Both the position numbers and the translations under genes were made by a program. A stretch of 36,367 nucleotides of DNA. It comes from an uncultured Pelagibacteraceae bacterium. GTDB lineage: Bacteria > Pseudomonadota > Alphaproteobacteria > Pelagibacterales > AG-422-B15. Shown here one piece after another: positions 24,866 to 32,684 of the stretch. A model generated the notes under the pieces. That model was not told the origin of the DNA. It saw only the letters and a program-made list of their open reading frames with translations, and made no database searches. Where the stretch lies: assembly GCA_902610585.1 (NCBI GenBank), contig CACLWE010000011.1:1-36367 (forward strand). Reading direction: 5' to 3'. How positions within the stretch are numbered: position 1 is the stretch's first letter; every line of letters begins with the position of its first letter.

Positions 24866-26049
24866 TACCAAAAGTTGGAATTTCTGAGGGTAAAGAACCT
24901 CTTTTTTATAATGAGTCTCATCATGCATGGAGAGAAGAAGTAAGAAAATTTGTTTCAAAGGAAATAGCTCCTTTTGTTGAAGAATGGGAAGAAGCTGGTG
25001 AGTTTCCGAGAGAACTCTATAAAAAAGCTGCTGATGTAGGTCTAATGGGAATGGGCTATGATGAAAAGTATGGCGGTACAACAGAAGGTATTGATATTTT
25101 TCACGGTATCGTAACAGCTGAGGAATTCGCCCATGGATGTGGTGGTGTTTCAGCAAGTCTTTTATCACACAATATTGCAATACCATTAATACAGTCTTTG
25201 GGTACAGAAGAGCAAAAAGAAAAATTTATTCCCCCAGTTGTAAGAGGTGAGAAGATAGCAGCTCTTGCAATGACAGAGCCTTCGGGAGGATCAGATGTTG
25301 CAAGTTTGAAAACTAAAGCAGTTAGAAAAGGCGACCATTTCATTGTTAATGGCTCAAAAATGTTCATTACAAGTGGAATGCGTGCTGATACATACGTAGT
25401 TGGAGTAAGAACTGGCGGTGAAGGTGCTACCGGAATATCAGTTCTGGTTATTGAAAAGGATACGCCTGGCTTCACGCAAACACCTCTCAAAAAAATGGGA
25501 TGGCTCAGCTCCGATACAGCTGTACTTTACTTTGATAATTGTAAAGTGCCTGTAGAAAATTTGATTGGTGGAGAAAATAGCGGCTGGATCGGCGTAATGA
25601 GCAACTTCAGTCAAGAAAGACTTGGTATGGCAGCTGGTATGAATGCGTACTCTCAAATTTGTATTGATGAAGCAGTAGCTTGGGCAAAAGAGAGAAAAAC
25701 ATTTGGTAAGCCATTGATTGATAATCAAGTAATAAAACATAAACTCGTTGATATGAATAGAGCAGTTAAAACATCAAGAGCTTGGACTGAATTGCTATCT
25801 TGGAGAGTAATGAATGGTGAAAGCCCAATTGCAGACTTGGCAATGCTGAAAGTACATGCAAGTAAAGCGATGGAATTATGTGCGAGGGAAGCAATGCAAA
25901 TATTAGGTGGCGCAGGATACCTTCGAGCTAATAGCGGGCCTGGAAAAGTTGAGAGGATTTATAGAGAAGTAAGAGTTAATGCTATTGGCGGTGGATCAGA
26001 AGAAATAATGTACGATTTAGCTGCAAGACAATTGGGATATAGATCTTAA
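24862..26049 (+). CDS. Acyl-CoA dehydrogenase
   Basis: A 395-residue FAD-dependent acyl-CoA dehydrogenase. It has the ACAD signature ALAMTEPSGGSDVASLKT (about 134-151), VNGSKMFITSG and the C-terminal GGGSEEIMYDLAARQ. At the position where medium- and short-chain enzymes carry the catalytic Glu (YEGT) this protein has Gly. Glu252 in SQERLGMAAG instead matches the helix-G Glu used by isovaleryl-CoA and long-chain dehydrogenases. A branched- or long-chain substrate is therefore suggested. It is coupled to the MaoC gene, and its stop abuts the convergent long acyl-CoA dehydrogenase. Confidence 0.94.
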   Translation: MIPKVGISEGKEPLFYNESHHAWREEVRKFVSKEIAPFVEEWEEAGEFPRELYKKAADVGLMGMGYDEKYGGTTEGIDIFHGIVTAEEFAHGCGGVSASLLSHNIAIPLIQSLGTEEQKEKFIPPVVRGEKIAALAMTEPSGGSDVASLKTKAVRKGDHFIVNGSKMFITSGMRADTYVVGVRTGGEGATGISVLVIEKDTPGFTQTPLKKMGWLSSDTAVLYFDNCKVPVENLIGGENSGWIGVMSNFSQERLGMAAGMNAYSQICIDEAVAWAKERKTFGKPLIDNQVIKHKLVDMNRAVKTSRAWTELLSWRVMNGESPIADLAMLKVHASKAMELCAREAMQILGGAGYLRANSGPGKVERIYREVRVNAIGGGSEEIMYDLAARQLGYRS

Positions 26050-27819
26050 TTAAAACTCTGCAACTTCCATATCCATCATTGATGACTTGCCTGCTTGCAC
26101 TTTTTTTGAGTACATAGTTAACTCTGGCATAATCTTTTCAACAAAATACGTTCCAGTCTTTATTTTATTTTTATGAATAGGTTCATTTTTTCCAACTGAG
26201 AACTTTGCCATGCGTGCCCACATATATGTCATTGAAGATAGAGCTACTAAATTTAGGTAATCAGTAGCAGAAGCAAGAGCATTTTCGGGATCCTGCATAC
26301 CGTTTTGCATTAACCACATTGTTGATGCAGTAACTTCATTGAGAGCATTCTCGAGAGGTTTGATAAATGAGGATATTTCCTCATTATCTTTATTTTCAGA
26401 TAGAAATTTTTGAACCTCTTTTTGGAAATTTTGTAACAACCGTCCCTGGTGCATTGTTAATTTTCTTCCAACTAAGTCTAAAGCTTGAATGCCATTTGTA
26501 CCCTCATATATCATTGTAATTCTTACATCTCTCATGTACTGCTCGAGAGGATATTCTTTTGTAAAACCACTACCACCTAAAACCTGTAAAGATTCTGAAC
26601 AATTTAAAAAACCTCTATCAGTGCAGTAAGCTTTAATTATTGGTGTCATCAATGCAGCAAAATCATCAGCTTCCTGTCTTACTTTTTCATCGGGATGATC
26701 TTCTGCAAGATCAATTTTCATTGCTGTATAAATGCATAATGCACGCATTGCTTCAGTTGTTGCTTTAACATTCATTAACATTCTTCTTACGTCAGGATGA
26801 ACAATTATATTGTCAGCTTTACTATCTTTGTCTTGCTTATCCTTAACAACTGACCTCATTTGTTTTCTTTCTTTTGCAAATTCCAGGGCGTTTTGATATG
26901 AGATCTCGGACATTGCTATACCTTGAAGTCCAACTTTTAAACGTGCATCATTCATCATCAGAAACATAGCTTCCATACCTTTGTTTTTTTCTCCAACAAG
27001 CCAACCTTTTGCATTTTCAAGATTCATAACGCACGTTGGTGATGAATTTATTCCAAGTTTATGTTCTAAACCGCCACAATAAATTGTATTTCGAGAGTTA
27101 TCATCTAATCGCTTTGGTACAAGAAATAAACTTATTCCTTTAATACCCTCGGGTGCGTCTGGTGTTCTCGCAAGTACAAGGTGAATAATATTTTCTGTTA
27201 AGTCATGTTCACCAAATGAAATCCAAATTTTTTGTCCTGTTAACTCATAGTGATCATCTTTAGGAACTGCAGTTGATTTAATTAAGCCAAGATCAGTTCC
27301 GCACTGTGGTTCTGTTAAACACATAGTACCCATCCACTCACCAGAAGTCATGTTAGGTAGATATTTATCTTTAAGTTCCTCTGTAGCTTTTTTTAAGATG
27401 GTCTTCATTGCTCCATGACTTAATCCTGGACCCATATAGAATGCCATATTAGCAGCTATACCAATCTCACCTGCAAGTATGGCAGTCGTAAACGGTGCTC
27501 CACCGCCACCATATTGAGTGGGCATAGTAGCACCGACATAGCCTGACGACTTAACTGCATCATACAATTTTTTAAATCTTTCAGGGGTATGAACTTCAGG
27601 GCCTTCTGCTCCATCAGTTACATATTTTAAGCCTTCTCTATCCCCAATTTTGTTACTATCTATTACTTCTTGCTCATTAAGGCGCCCAATTTCAGAAACA
27701 ACGCTCATGAGTGTTTCGGAGTCATATTCCTTGAACTTCTCTATGCCAGCAATGACCTCATCGTAATTAAGCATAGCTAGATTGTATTTGAAATCTTCTA
27801 TTGGACTTTTATACGACAT
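26050..27819 (-). CDS. Long acyl-CoA dehydrogenase, DmdC-type
   Basis: A 589-residue acyl-CoA dehydrogenase of the long class, with an extra N-terminal region and a C-terminal helical domain after about 455. The ACAD motifs are CLTEPQCGTDLG (167-178), TGQKIWISFGEHD (194-206) and the catalytic Glu439 in IYEGTNGIQALDLVGRKL. This layout, length and C-terminal motif match 3-methylmercaptopropionyl-CoA dehydrogenases (DmdC) of the DMSP demethylation pathway, and also related fatty-acyl enzymes. No dmdA, dmdB or dmdD neighbour is visible, so the DMSP role is only a possibility. Confidence 0.9.
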   Translation of the reverse strand: MSYKSPIEDFKYNLAMLNYDEVIAGIEKFKEYDSETLMSVVSEIGRLNEQEVIDSNKIGDREGLKYVTDGAEGPEVHTPERFKKLYDAVKSSGYVGATMPTQYGGGGAPFTTAILAGEIGIAANMAFYMGPGLSHGAMKTILKKATEELKDKYLPNMTSGEWMGTMCLTEPQCGTDLGLIKSTAVPKDDHYELTGQKIWISFGEHDLTENIIHLVLARTPDAPEGIKGISLFLVPKRLDDNSRNTIYCGGLEHKLGINSSPTCVMNLENAKGWLVGEKNKGMEAMFLMMNDARLKVGLQGIAMSEISYQNALEFAKERKQMRSVVKDKQDKDSKADNIIVHPDVRRMLMNVKATTEAMRALCIYTAMKIDLAEDHPDEKVRQEADDFAALMTPIIKAYCTDRGFLNCSESLQVLGGSGFTKEYPLEQYMRDVRITMIYEGTNGIQALDLVGRKLTMHQGRLLQNFQKEVQKFLSENKDNEEISSFIKPLENALNEVTASTMWLMQNGMQDPENALASATDYLNLVALSSMTYMWARMAKFSVGKNEPIHKNKIKTGTYFVEKIMPELTMYSKKVQAGKSSMMDMEVAEF

Positions 27820-27931
27820 AGGTTTAAGAATATTTATTGTAGTTTAAATATATATAACCTTTGTCTCATAAATTGCAAATTTCTAATTTTGTTGGCCATA
27901 TCGATGGGGAAAGTCTGAAAAGTTTAGAATT

Positions 27932-28855
27932 ATGAGTATTTATCTGCCTATTGCAGAGCTCTCCGTTAACATTTTTCTATTATTGTCTTTAGGTGGAGTT
28001 GTAGGATTTCTGTCAGGCATGTTTGGTTTAGGTGGAGGCTTTTTAATGACCCCGTTACTAATATTCATAGGCATACCTACCAATGTTGCGGTAGCAACTT
28101 CAGCAAACCAAATTGTTGCATCATCAATTTCTGGAACATTAGGACATTGGAGACAAGGTCTTGTAGATTTTAAAATGGGAGGAGTATTGCTTATTGGCGC
28201 CTTCTTTGGATCAATCTTGGGCGTTTGGATATTCAGTAAGCTTGTTGCAATTGGTCAAATTGATACTGTGATCTCAATTCTATATTTTGCTCTTTTAACA
28301 GGTATAGGTTTATCAATGCTGATTGAAAGTTCTAAAGTAATAAGGGATAGAATAAGAAGAAAAAGTGTTAAACGAAAGATTCATTATCATAACTGGGCGC
28401 ATAGATTGCCTTTCAAAGTTAGATTTTATAAATCTAAATTATACATAAGTGTTATTCCTCCAATTATAATTGGTTTTGTGATCGGCATCTTATCAGCAAC
28501 AATGGGCATTGGTGGTGCTTTCATATTAATCCCTGCAATGATTTATTTTTTGGGAATGCCAACCTCCAAAGTAATAGGTACATCGTTATTCCAAATTATT
28601 TTCATAACTGCACTTGTTACAATTCTACATGCTACTACTACTTTTGCTGTTGATGCAGTTCTAGCTTTCTTTTTAATACTTTCTTCTGTAATTGGTGCTC
28701 AAGTAGGGGTATTAGCGGCCAATAAGTTAAGAGGTGAGGAAATTAGGGCTTTACTAGCCATTATAGTACTTGGTGTTGCAACTAAAATTGCGCTTGATTT
28801 GCTAGTAGAGCCTAATGAAATTTTTAATTTATCTGTAATACGATTAGTTTTCTGA
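27932..28855 (+). CDS. TauE/SafE family transmembrane exporter
   Basis: A 307-residue inner-membrane protein with about eight helices in two halves. Each half has the family's glycine-rich motif: GMFGLGGGFLMTPLL (about 29-43), and ATMGIGGAFILIPAM in the second half. Some TauE/SafE proteins export sulfite, sulfoacetate or other sulfur anions, and others have no known cargo. Its stop overlaps the start of the TIGR02186 gene (TGATG), forming a coupled three-gene unit with the CcdA-like gene. Start chosen as the ATG before YLPIAEL; its Shine-Dalgarno is weak. Confidence 0.92.
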   Translation: MSIYLPIAELSVNIFLLLSLGGVVGFLSGMFGLGGGFLMTPLLIFIGIPTNVAVATSANQIVASSISGTLGHWRQGLVDFKMGGVLLIGAFFGSILGVWIFSKLVAIGQIDTVISILYFALLTGIGLSMLIESSKVIRDRIRRKSVKRKIHYHNWAHRLPFKVRFYKSKLYISVIPPIIIGFVIGILSATMGIGGAFILIPAMIYFLGMPTSKVIGTSLFQIIFITALVTILHATTTFAVDAVLAFFLILSSVIGAQVGVLAANKLRGEEIRALLAIIVLGVATKIALDLLVEPNEIFNLSVIRLVF

Positions 28856-29646
28856 TGATCAAACAATTAATTATTTTATTTTATTTTTTGACTGGAGTGT
28901 TAACGCCTTCAATTTCAATTGCACTTGTAATTGGCTCAGATCAGGAAGAAATATATATAGATGCAAATTTCTCTGGTGAAGAGCTTCTCGTTTTTGGGGC
29001 ATTTTATTCTGATCCATCTCAGTCAAGAGATAGTAAAAGTGATATACTTATAGAAGTTGTCGGCCCTCCTGAGGATGTTGCATTAAGAAAGAAAGACTCA
29101 TATTTTGGATTTTGGTTAAATTCTAAAAGTGTAACTTTCAGAGATGTGCCAGGTTTCTATTATCTTTCGAGTACATCTAAACTTACAGATGAATTTTTAA
29201 CGAATAATCAAATCGGACTACTTGAGAGAAAAAAATCAGAGATGATTGATTGGAGCTCACTTACTACTGATTGGGGAAGCATTATAGATGAAAAGGAAAA
29301 AGAAGAATTCTATTATGCTCTAATTAGAACAAAACAAAATGATAGTTTGTACAAACAAGTTTCAGATGAAATTGAAATAATTGATGGAAATCTATTCAGA
29401 TCTTATATTGATATTCCAAATACCGTTCCTGTAGGAGAATACAGTGTTAACCTTCATTTAATTATAGATAATGAGATATCTCAGAAATATTCTTACAACT
29501 TTATGGTTACCAGAGTTGGAATTGAGGAGGCAATTTACTCATTTTCAAAAAACTATCCATTCTTCTACGGATTGATTTCTTTAATAATTGCAATAATTAT
29601 TGGCTGGAGTGGTGCTGAAATATTTAAAAGATTTAGAAGAATATAG
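28855..29646 (+). CDS. TIGR02186 (Alph_Pro_TM) family membrane protein
   Basis: A 263-residue protein with a signal peptide (about 1-23), a beta-rich periplasmic domain and a C-terminal membrane helix (about 238-257) with a basic cytoplasmic tail. The segments VIGSDQEEIYIDANFSGEEL, VFGAFYS, VVGPPEDVALRKKD and FWLNSKSVTFRDVPGFYYL fit the alphaproteobacterial TIGR02186 family, which has no assigned function. It contains no cysteine at all, so it cannot be a thiol partner of the CcdA encoded next. It is fused by one-base overlaps to the TauE/SafE gene before and the CcdA gene after. Confidence 0.85.
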   Translation: MIKQLIILFYFLTGVLTPSISIALVIGSDQEEIYIDANFSGEELLVFGAFYSDPSQSRDSKSDILIEVVGPPEDVALRKKDSYFGFWLNSKSVTFRDVPGFYYLSSTSKLTDEFLTNNQIGLLERKKSEMIDWSSLTTDWGSIIDEKEKEEFYYALIRTKQNDSLYKQVSDEIEIIDGNLFRSYIDIPNTVPVGEYSVNLHLIIDNEISQKYSYNFMVTRVGIEEAIYSFSKNYPFFYGLISLIIAIIIGWSGAEIFKRFRRI

Positions 29647-30377
29647 TGACTGAAATATCATATTTATATGTAGTTCTTGCGGGACTCCTTAGTTTTTTAT
29701 CTCCGTGTGTGTTACCAATTGTTCCAGGTTACTTGTGTTTTATGGCGGGAACTAGTTTGGATAAATTACAATTGGACCAAGGTGATGAAATTAAAAAAAA
29801 GGTTTTTAGTTTTTCATTAAGTTTCGTGTTTGGGTTTTCAACTGTATTTGTAATCTTAGGTGCTTCTGCAACTTTACTAAGTAGCTTAGTTTATGAATAT
29901 CTCGATATTTTACGTATTGCTGGAGGAATAATAATTATCATTTTTGGTATTCATTTTATGCAGATCATACAAATACCATTTTTAAACAGGGAGATGAGAT
30001 ACCAAATTGAAAGCTATAGACCAGGTATAGTTGGCTCTTATGTAATTGGTTTATCATTTGCATTTGGATGGACACCTTGCATTGGGCCTATTCTAGGAAG
30101 TGTTTTATCGATAGCCGCAAGCTCAGAGACAGTAACGTATGGAATAGTTTTACTAATGCTGTATTCAGCTGGCTTGGGCATACCTTTTCTAATAGCAGCT
30201 TATGCAATAAATGGCTTTATGAAATTTTTATCAAGAATAAGAAATTATATAAGATTAATCGAAATTTTTACTGGTCTTTTACTAATTTTATTTGGTATCC
30301 TGATACTAACAAACAGAATTCAAGAATTGGCTTTCTTTTTTATAAAGTATTTTCCATTCTTAGCGCAATTTGGATAA
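29646..30377 (+). CDS. ccdA: CcdA/DsbD-like thiol-disulfide transmembrane protein
   Basis: A 243-residue membrane protein with six helices. The redox pair is Cys21 in FLSPCVLPIVPGYL and Cys145 in GWTPCIGP, the signature of CcdA, which carries reducing power from cytoplasmic thioredoxin to the periplasm, usually for cytochrome c or thiol-protein maturation. A further Cys31 follows the first motif. It starts at GTG (29646), overlapping the TIGR02186 stop by one base. No CcmG/ResA-like partner is present, so its electron acceptor is unknown. Confidence 0.93.
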   Translation: MTEISYLYVVLAGLLSFLSPCVLPIVPGYLCFMAGTSLDKLQLDQGDEIKKKVFSFSLSFVFGFSTVFVILGASATLLSSLVYEYLDILRIAGGIIIIIFGIHFMQIIQIPFLNREMRYQIESYRPGIVGSYVIGLSFAFGWTPCIGPILGSVLSIAASSETVTYGIVLLMLYSAGLGIPFLIAAYAINGFMKFLSRIRNYIRLIEIFTGLLLILFGILILTNRIQELAFFFIKYFPFLAQFG

Positions 30378-30382
30378 AGGAG
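30376..30382 (+). promoter_or_regulatory. Ribosome binding site fixing the SDR start
   Basis: AAAGGAG overlaps the CcdA stop codon and ends five bases before the ATG at 30388. It selects that start over the earlier in-frame TTG at 30370, which would place the site inside the coding region. Confidence 0.75.
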
Positions 30383-30387
30383 TAAAT

Positions 30388-31263
30388 ATGTTTCAAAAAG
30401 ATTTATTAAAAAATAAAAGAATTTTAGTTTCCGGTGGTGGATCGGGACTTGGTAAAGCTATGGCAACAAGGTATTTAGAACTTGGTGCTGATGTCTATAT
30501 CTGCGGTAGAAGAAAGTCTGTACTAGATGAAACGGCTAAAGAGCTTATGGATATGCACGGAGGGTCTGTGAAATCAATCTCATGCGATATCAAGGTTCCT
30601 GAAGCAATAGAGGATATGGTGGATGAAATTTGGAGTGAAGGACCACTGACTGGGCTATTAAACAATGCTGCAGGAAATTTTATTTCGAGAACAGAAGATT
30701 TATCTCCGAGAGCATTTACTGCTATTTCTAATATTGTTTTCAATGGAACGTTTTATATGACAAATGCAATAGGCAAAAGGTGGTTAGCTGAAAATTTAAA
30801 AGGAAGTATAATTTCTATTTTAACTACATGGATTGATAGCAGTGGTCCATATACAGTACCATCAGCAATGTCTAAATCTGGTTTAGCGACAATGACCAGA
30901 TCTCTTGCGGCTGAATGGGGAAATAGAGGTATAAGATTAAATGCTATATCGCCTGGGCCTTTTCCGACTAAAGGTGCGTGGGATAGATTAGCGCCAGGTG
31001 GAAAAGGTGCTAATATGATGGAATCAATTCCTATGAAAAGAACAGGAGAACTCAGTGAGCTAGCAAATTTAGCCACTTTCTTAATGGCAGATGGAGTTGA
31101 TTACTTAACTGGAGAAATCATTACAATTGATGGGGCTCAATGGTTAAATCATGCAGGTAACTTCTATGAAATGTTAAAAGATGTAACTGATCAGGAATGG
31201 GCGCAGCTCAGAAATATGATTAAAGCGTCAAATGATGCTGATAAAGCAAAAAGGTCTGTCTAG
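30388..31263 (+). CDS. 2,4-dienoyl-CoA reductase-like SDR
   Basis: A 291-residue short-chain dehydrogenase. The nucleotide motif GGGSGLG is at 16-22 and NNAAG at 92-96. The SLAAEWGNRGIRLN and GPFPTKGAWDRL segments closely resemble DECR-type 2,4-dienoyl-CoA reductases, which use NADPH to reduce conjugated dienoyl-CoA. As in DECR, the usual YxxxK motif is replaced: Ser159 and Lys163 in PSAMSK. Where DECR1 has its catalytic Tyr, eleven residues before that Ser, this protein has Trp148. The gene follows CcdA by ten bases with its own AAAGGAG site. Together with the ECH1-like crotonase it suggests use of unsaturated acyl-CoA. Confidence 0.86.
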   Translation: MFQKDLLKNKRILVSGGGSGLGKAMATRYLELGADVYICGRRKSVLDETAKELMDMHGGSVKSISCDIKVPEAIEDMVDEIWSEGPLTGLLNNAAGNFISRTEDLSPRAFTAISNIVFNGTFYMTNAIGKRWLAENLKGSIISILTTWIDSSGPYTVPSAMSKSGLATMTRSLAAEWGNRGIRLNAISPGPFPTKGAWDRLAPGGKGANMMESIPMKRTGELSELANLATFLMADGVDYLTGEIITIDGAQWLNHAGNFYEMLKDVTDQEWAQLRNMIKASNDADKAKRSV

Positions 31264-32063
31264 ATAAAAGAGTCCTTAAAAAGCTTTTTGCTCAAACCTC
31301 TTATGAGTGATGGAAGGTGTCTCATAAAAAAAGATGCAAATTTTGCTTCAAACCCAACTGGATGATGAATACTACTTGAGTCATAAGCTGACCAAACTGA
31401 ACTTACGACCTTTTCAACTGGATAAACTTTTGTTTTTTGATTCACAAATTCACGGTCCAATTGACTTTTTGCACCAGTAGTAACAGCTTCAGCATCTAAG
31501 ATAGGTGTTTCGGTAAACCAAGGATTAATTTCAGATACCTTAATGCCATACCGCTCAAACTCAATACGCAAATTTTCGGTAAGAGAACTTACGGCATGCT
31601 TTGTTGCTCCATAAACTGATATGCCTGGCGCTGTAATAAGTCCTGCAACTGAACTGGTGTTAAGTAACATGCTGTTTTTCGTACTTTTTAAAATTTCAAG
31701 CATTGCAAAACATCCATTAACAACGCCTTTAAAGTTTACATCAATTATTTTGTTCATTTCCTCAATCTTTATATCCTCAAATGCTCCTGCAAAGTTTGCT
31801 ATACCTGCATTATTAAAAAATATATCACACCTACCACCTGTATATTGTGAGAAACTTTTTTCTGCTTCAATCCAATCTTCAATATTTGTTACATCTAATT
31901 TTTGATACATGCACTTATTATGACCTATAATGTCGGCTACCTCTTTCAGACCCTCTTGATTAATATCAAAAAGCCCTACGTTCCATCCATTTTCAGCAAA
32001 CGACATTGCAGTTGCCTTACCGATTCCGGATGCTGCGCCTGTAATAAAAATACTTTTTGTCAT
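31260..32063 (-). CDS. Classical short-chain dehydrogenase/reductase
   Basis: A 267-residue SDR with the coenzyme motif TGAASGIG (8-15), NNAG (84-87), and the full Ser138, Tyr151, Lys155 catalytic set (YGATK). Glu/Asp residues follow the second strand (LFDIN, Asp33), favouring NAD(H). Substrate unknown. The gene follows the TetR regulator by six bases at the end of the lysK-pyrD run. It overlaps the DECR-like gene end by four bases in a convergent arrangement. It could supply the missing 3-hydroxyacyl-CoA dehydrogenase step, but nothing in the sequence shows this. Confidence 0.92.
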   Translation of the reverse strand: MTKSIFITGAASGIGKATAMSFAENGWNVGLFDINQEGLKEVADIIGHNKCMYQKLDVTNIEDWIEAEKSFSQYTGGRCDIFFNNAGIANFAGAFEDIKIEEMNKIIDVNFKGVVNGCFAMLEILKSTKNSMLLNTSSVAGLITAPGISVYGATKHAVSSLTENLRIEFERYGIKVSEINPWFTETPILDAEAVTTGAKSQLDREFVNQKTKVYPVEKVVSSVWSAYDSSSIHHPVGFEAKFASFFMRHLPSLIRGLSKKLFKDSFI

Positions 32064-32069
32064 CTTAAG

Positions 32070-32684
32070 CTATAGTCCTTTTAAAAATAATTTGGTAGCA
32101 AATAAGCTTACCTCAGCCGGTTTCAAATCATTTCTTTCCAATAATTGGTCACCAAGATTAACGCTTACGGCAATGACAGATGTTACCATAAGTGAAATAT
32201 CGTTTTGAGGAAATTTAATAATTTTTGACATATTTAATGTTACTTCTAGCAATTTTTTATTAAAATTTTGGTATTCTCTCGAATTGTGACCCAACCATTT
32301 TAGATCTAATATATATTTTTTATTATTTTTGAAAAAAATATAATTTTCTGCGTCGTTAGATATCCAATTAAACCAGCTATTAAAAGCAATACTAACTAAT
32401 TCATCAAAAGTTTTGGCTTTATTAATTTCTGGAATGATAAAGTTACTAAATTCATTAATTAGCCTATTTACAATAACCAAAAAAACTTCAACTTTATCAT
32501 CATAGTAATTATAAAATGTCCCAGAACCTAAACCAGCCTCAGATACAATCTCCCTTACATTAGAACTATCAAGACCCTTTTCAGTAAAAACTTTTCTTGA
32601 AGCTAAAATTATGGAGTCACGATTTTGTTGCTTGTTAAGCTGCCTCTTTCTTTTGTTAAAAGGAAGATTAAGGGTTTTATTCAT
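32070..32684 (-). CDS. TetR family transcriptional regulator
   Basis: A 204-residue repressor. Residues about 22-70 form the TetR DNA-binding domain: IILASRKVFTEKGLD, then VREIVSEAGLGSGTFYNYYDDK, the helix-turn-helix with its typical GTFYNYY end. The C-terminal ligand domain is family-variable and the ligand is unknown. Its ATG overlaps the pyrD stop as ATGA, and the SDR gene follows, so the likely target is the SDR and perhaps acyl-CoA genes nearby. Being coupled to housekeeping genes would give it constitutive expression. Confidence 0.93.
   Translation of the reverse strand: MNKTLNLPFNKRKRQLNKQQNRDSIILASRKVFTEKGLDSSNVREIVSEAGLGSGTFYNYYDDKVEVFLVIVNRLINEFSNFIIPEINKAKTFDELVSIAFNSWFNWISNDAENYIFFKNNKKYILDLKWLGHNSREYQNFNKKLLEVTLNMSKIIKFPQNDISLMVTSVIAVSVNLGDQLLERNDLKPAEVSLFATKLFLKGL

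Noticed and set aside
24737-25490. Antisense open frames of 129 and 149 codons across the MaoC/acyl-CoA dehydrogenase junction
   Set aside because: Compositionally odd shadows of two strongly conserved genes; no start signal and no recognisable domain.
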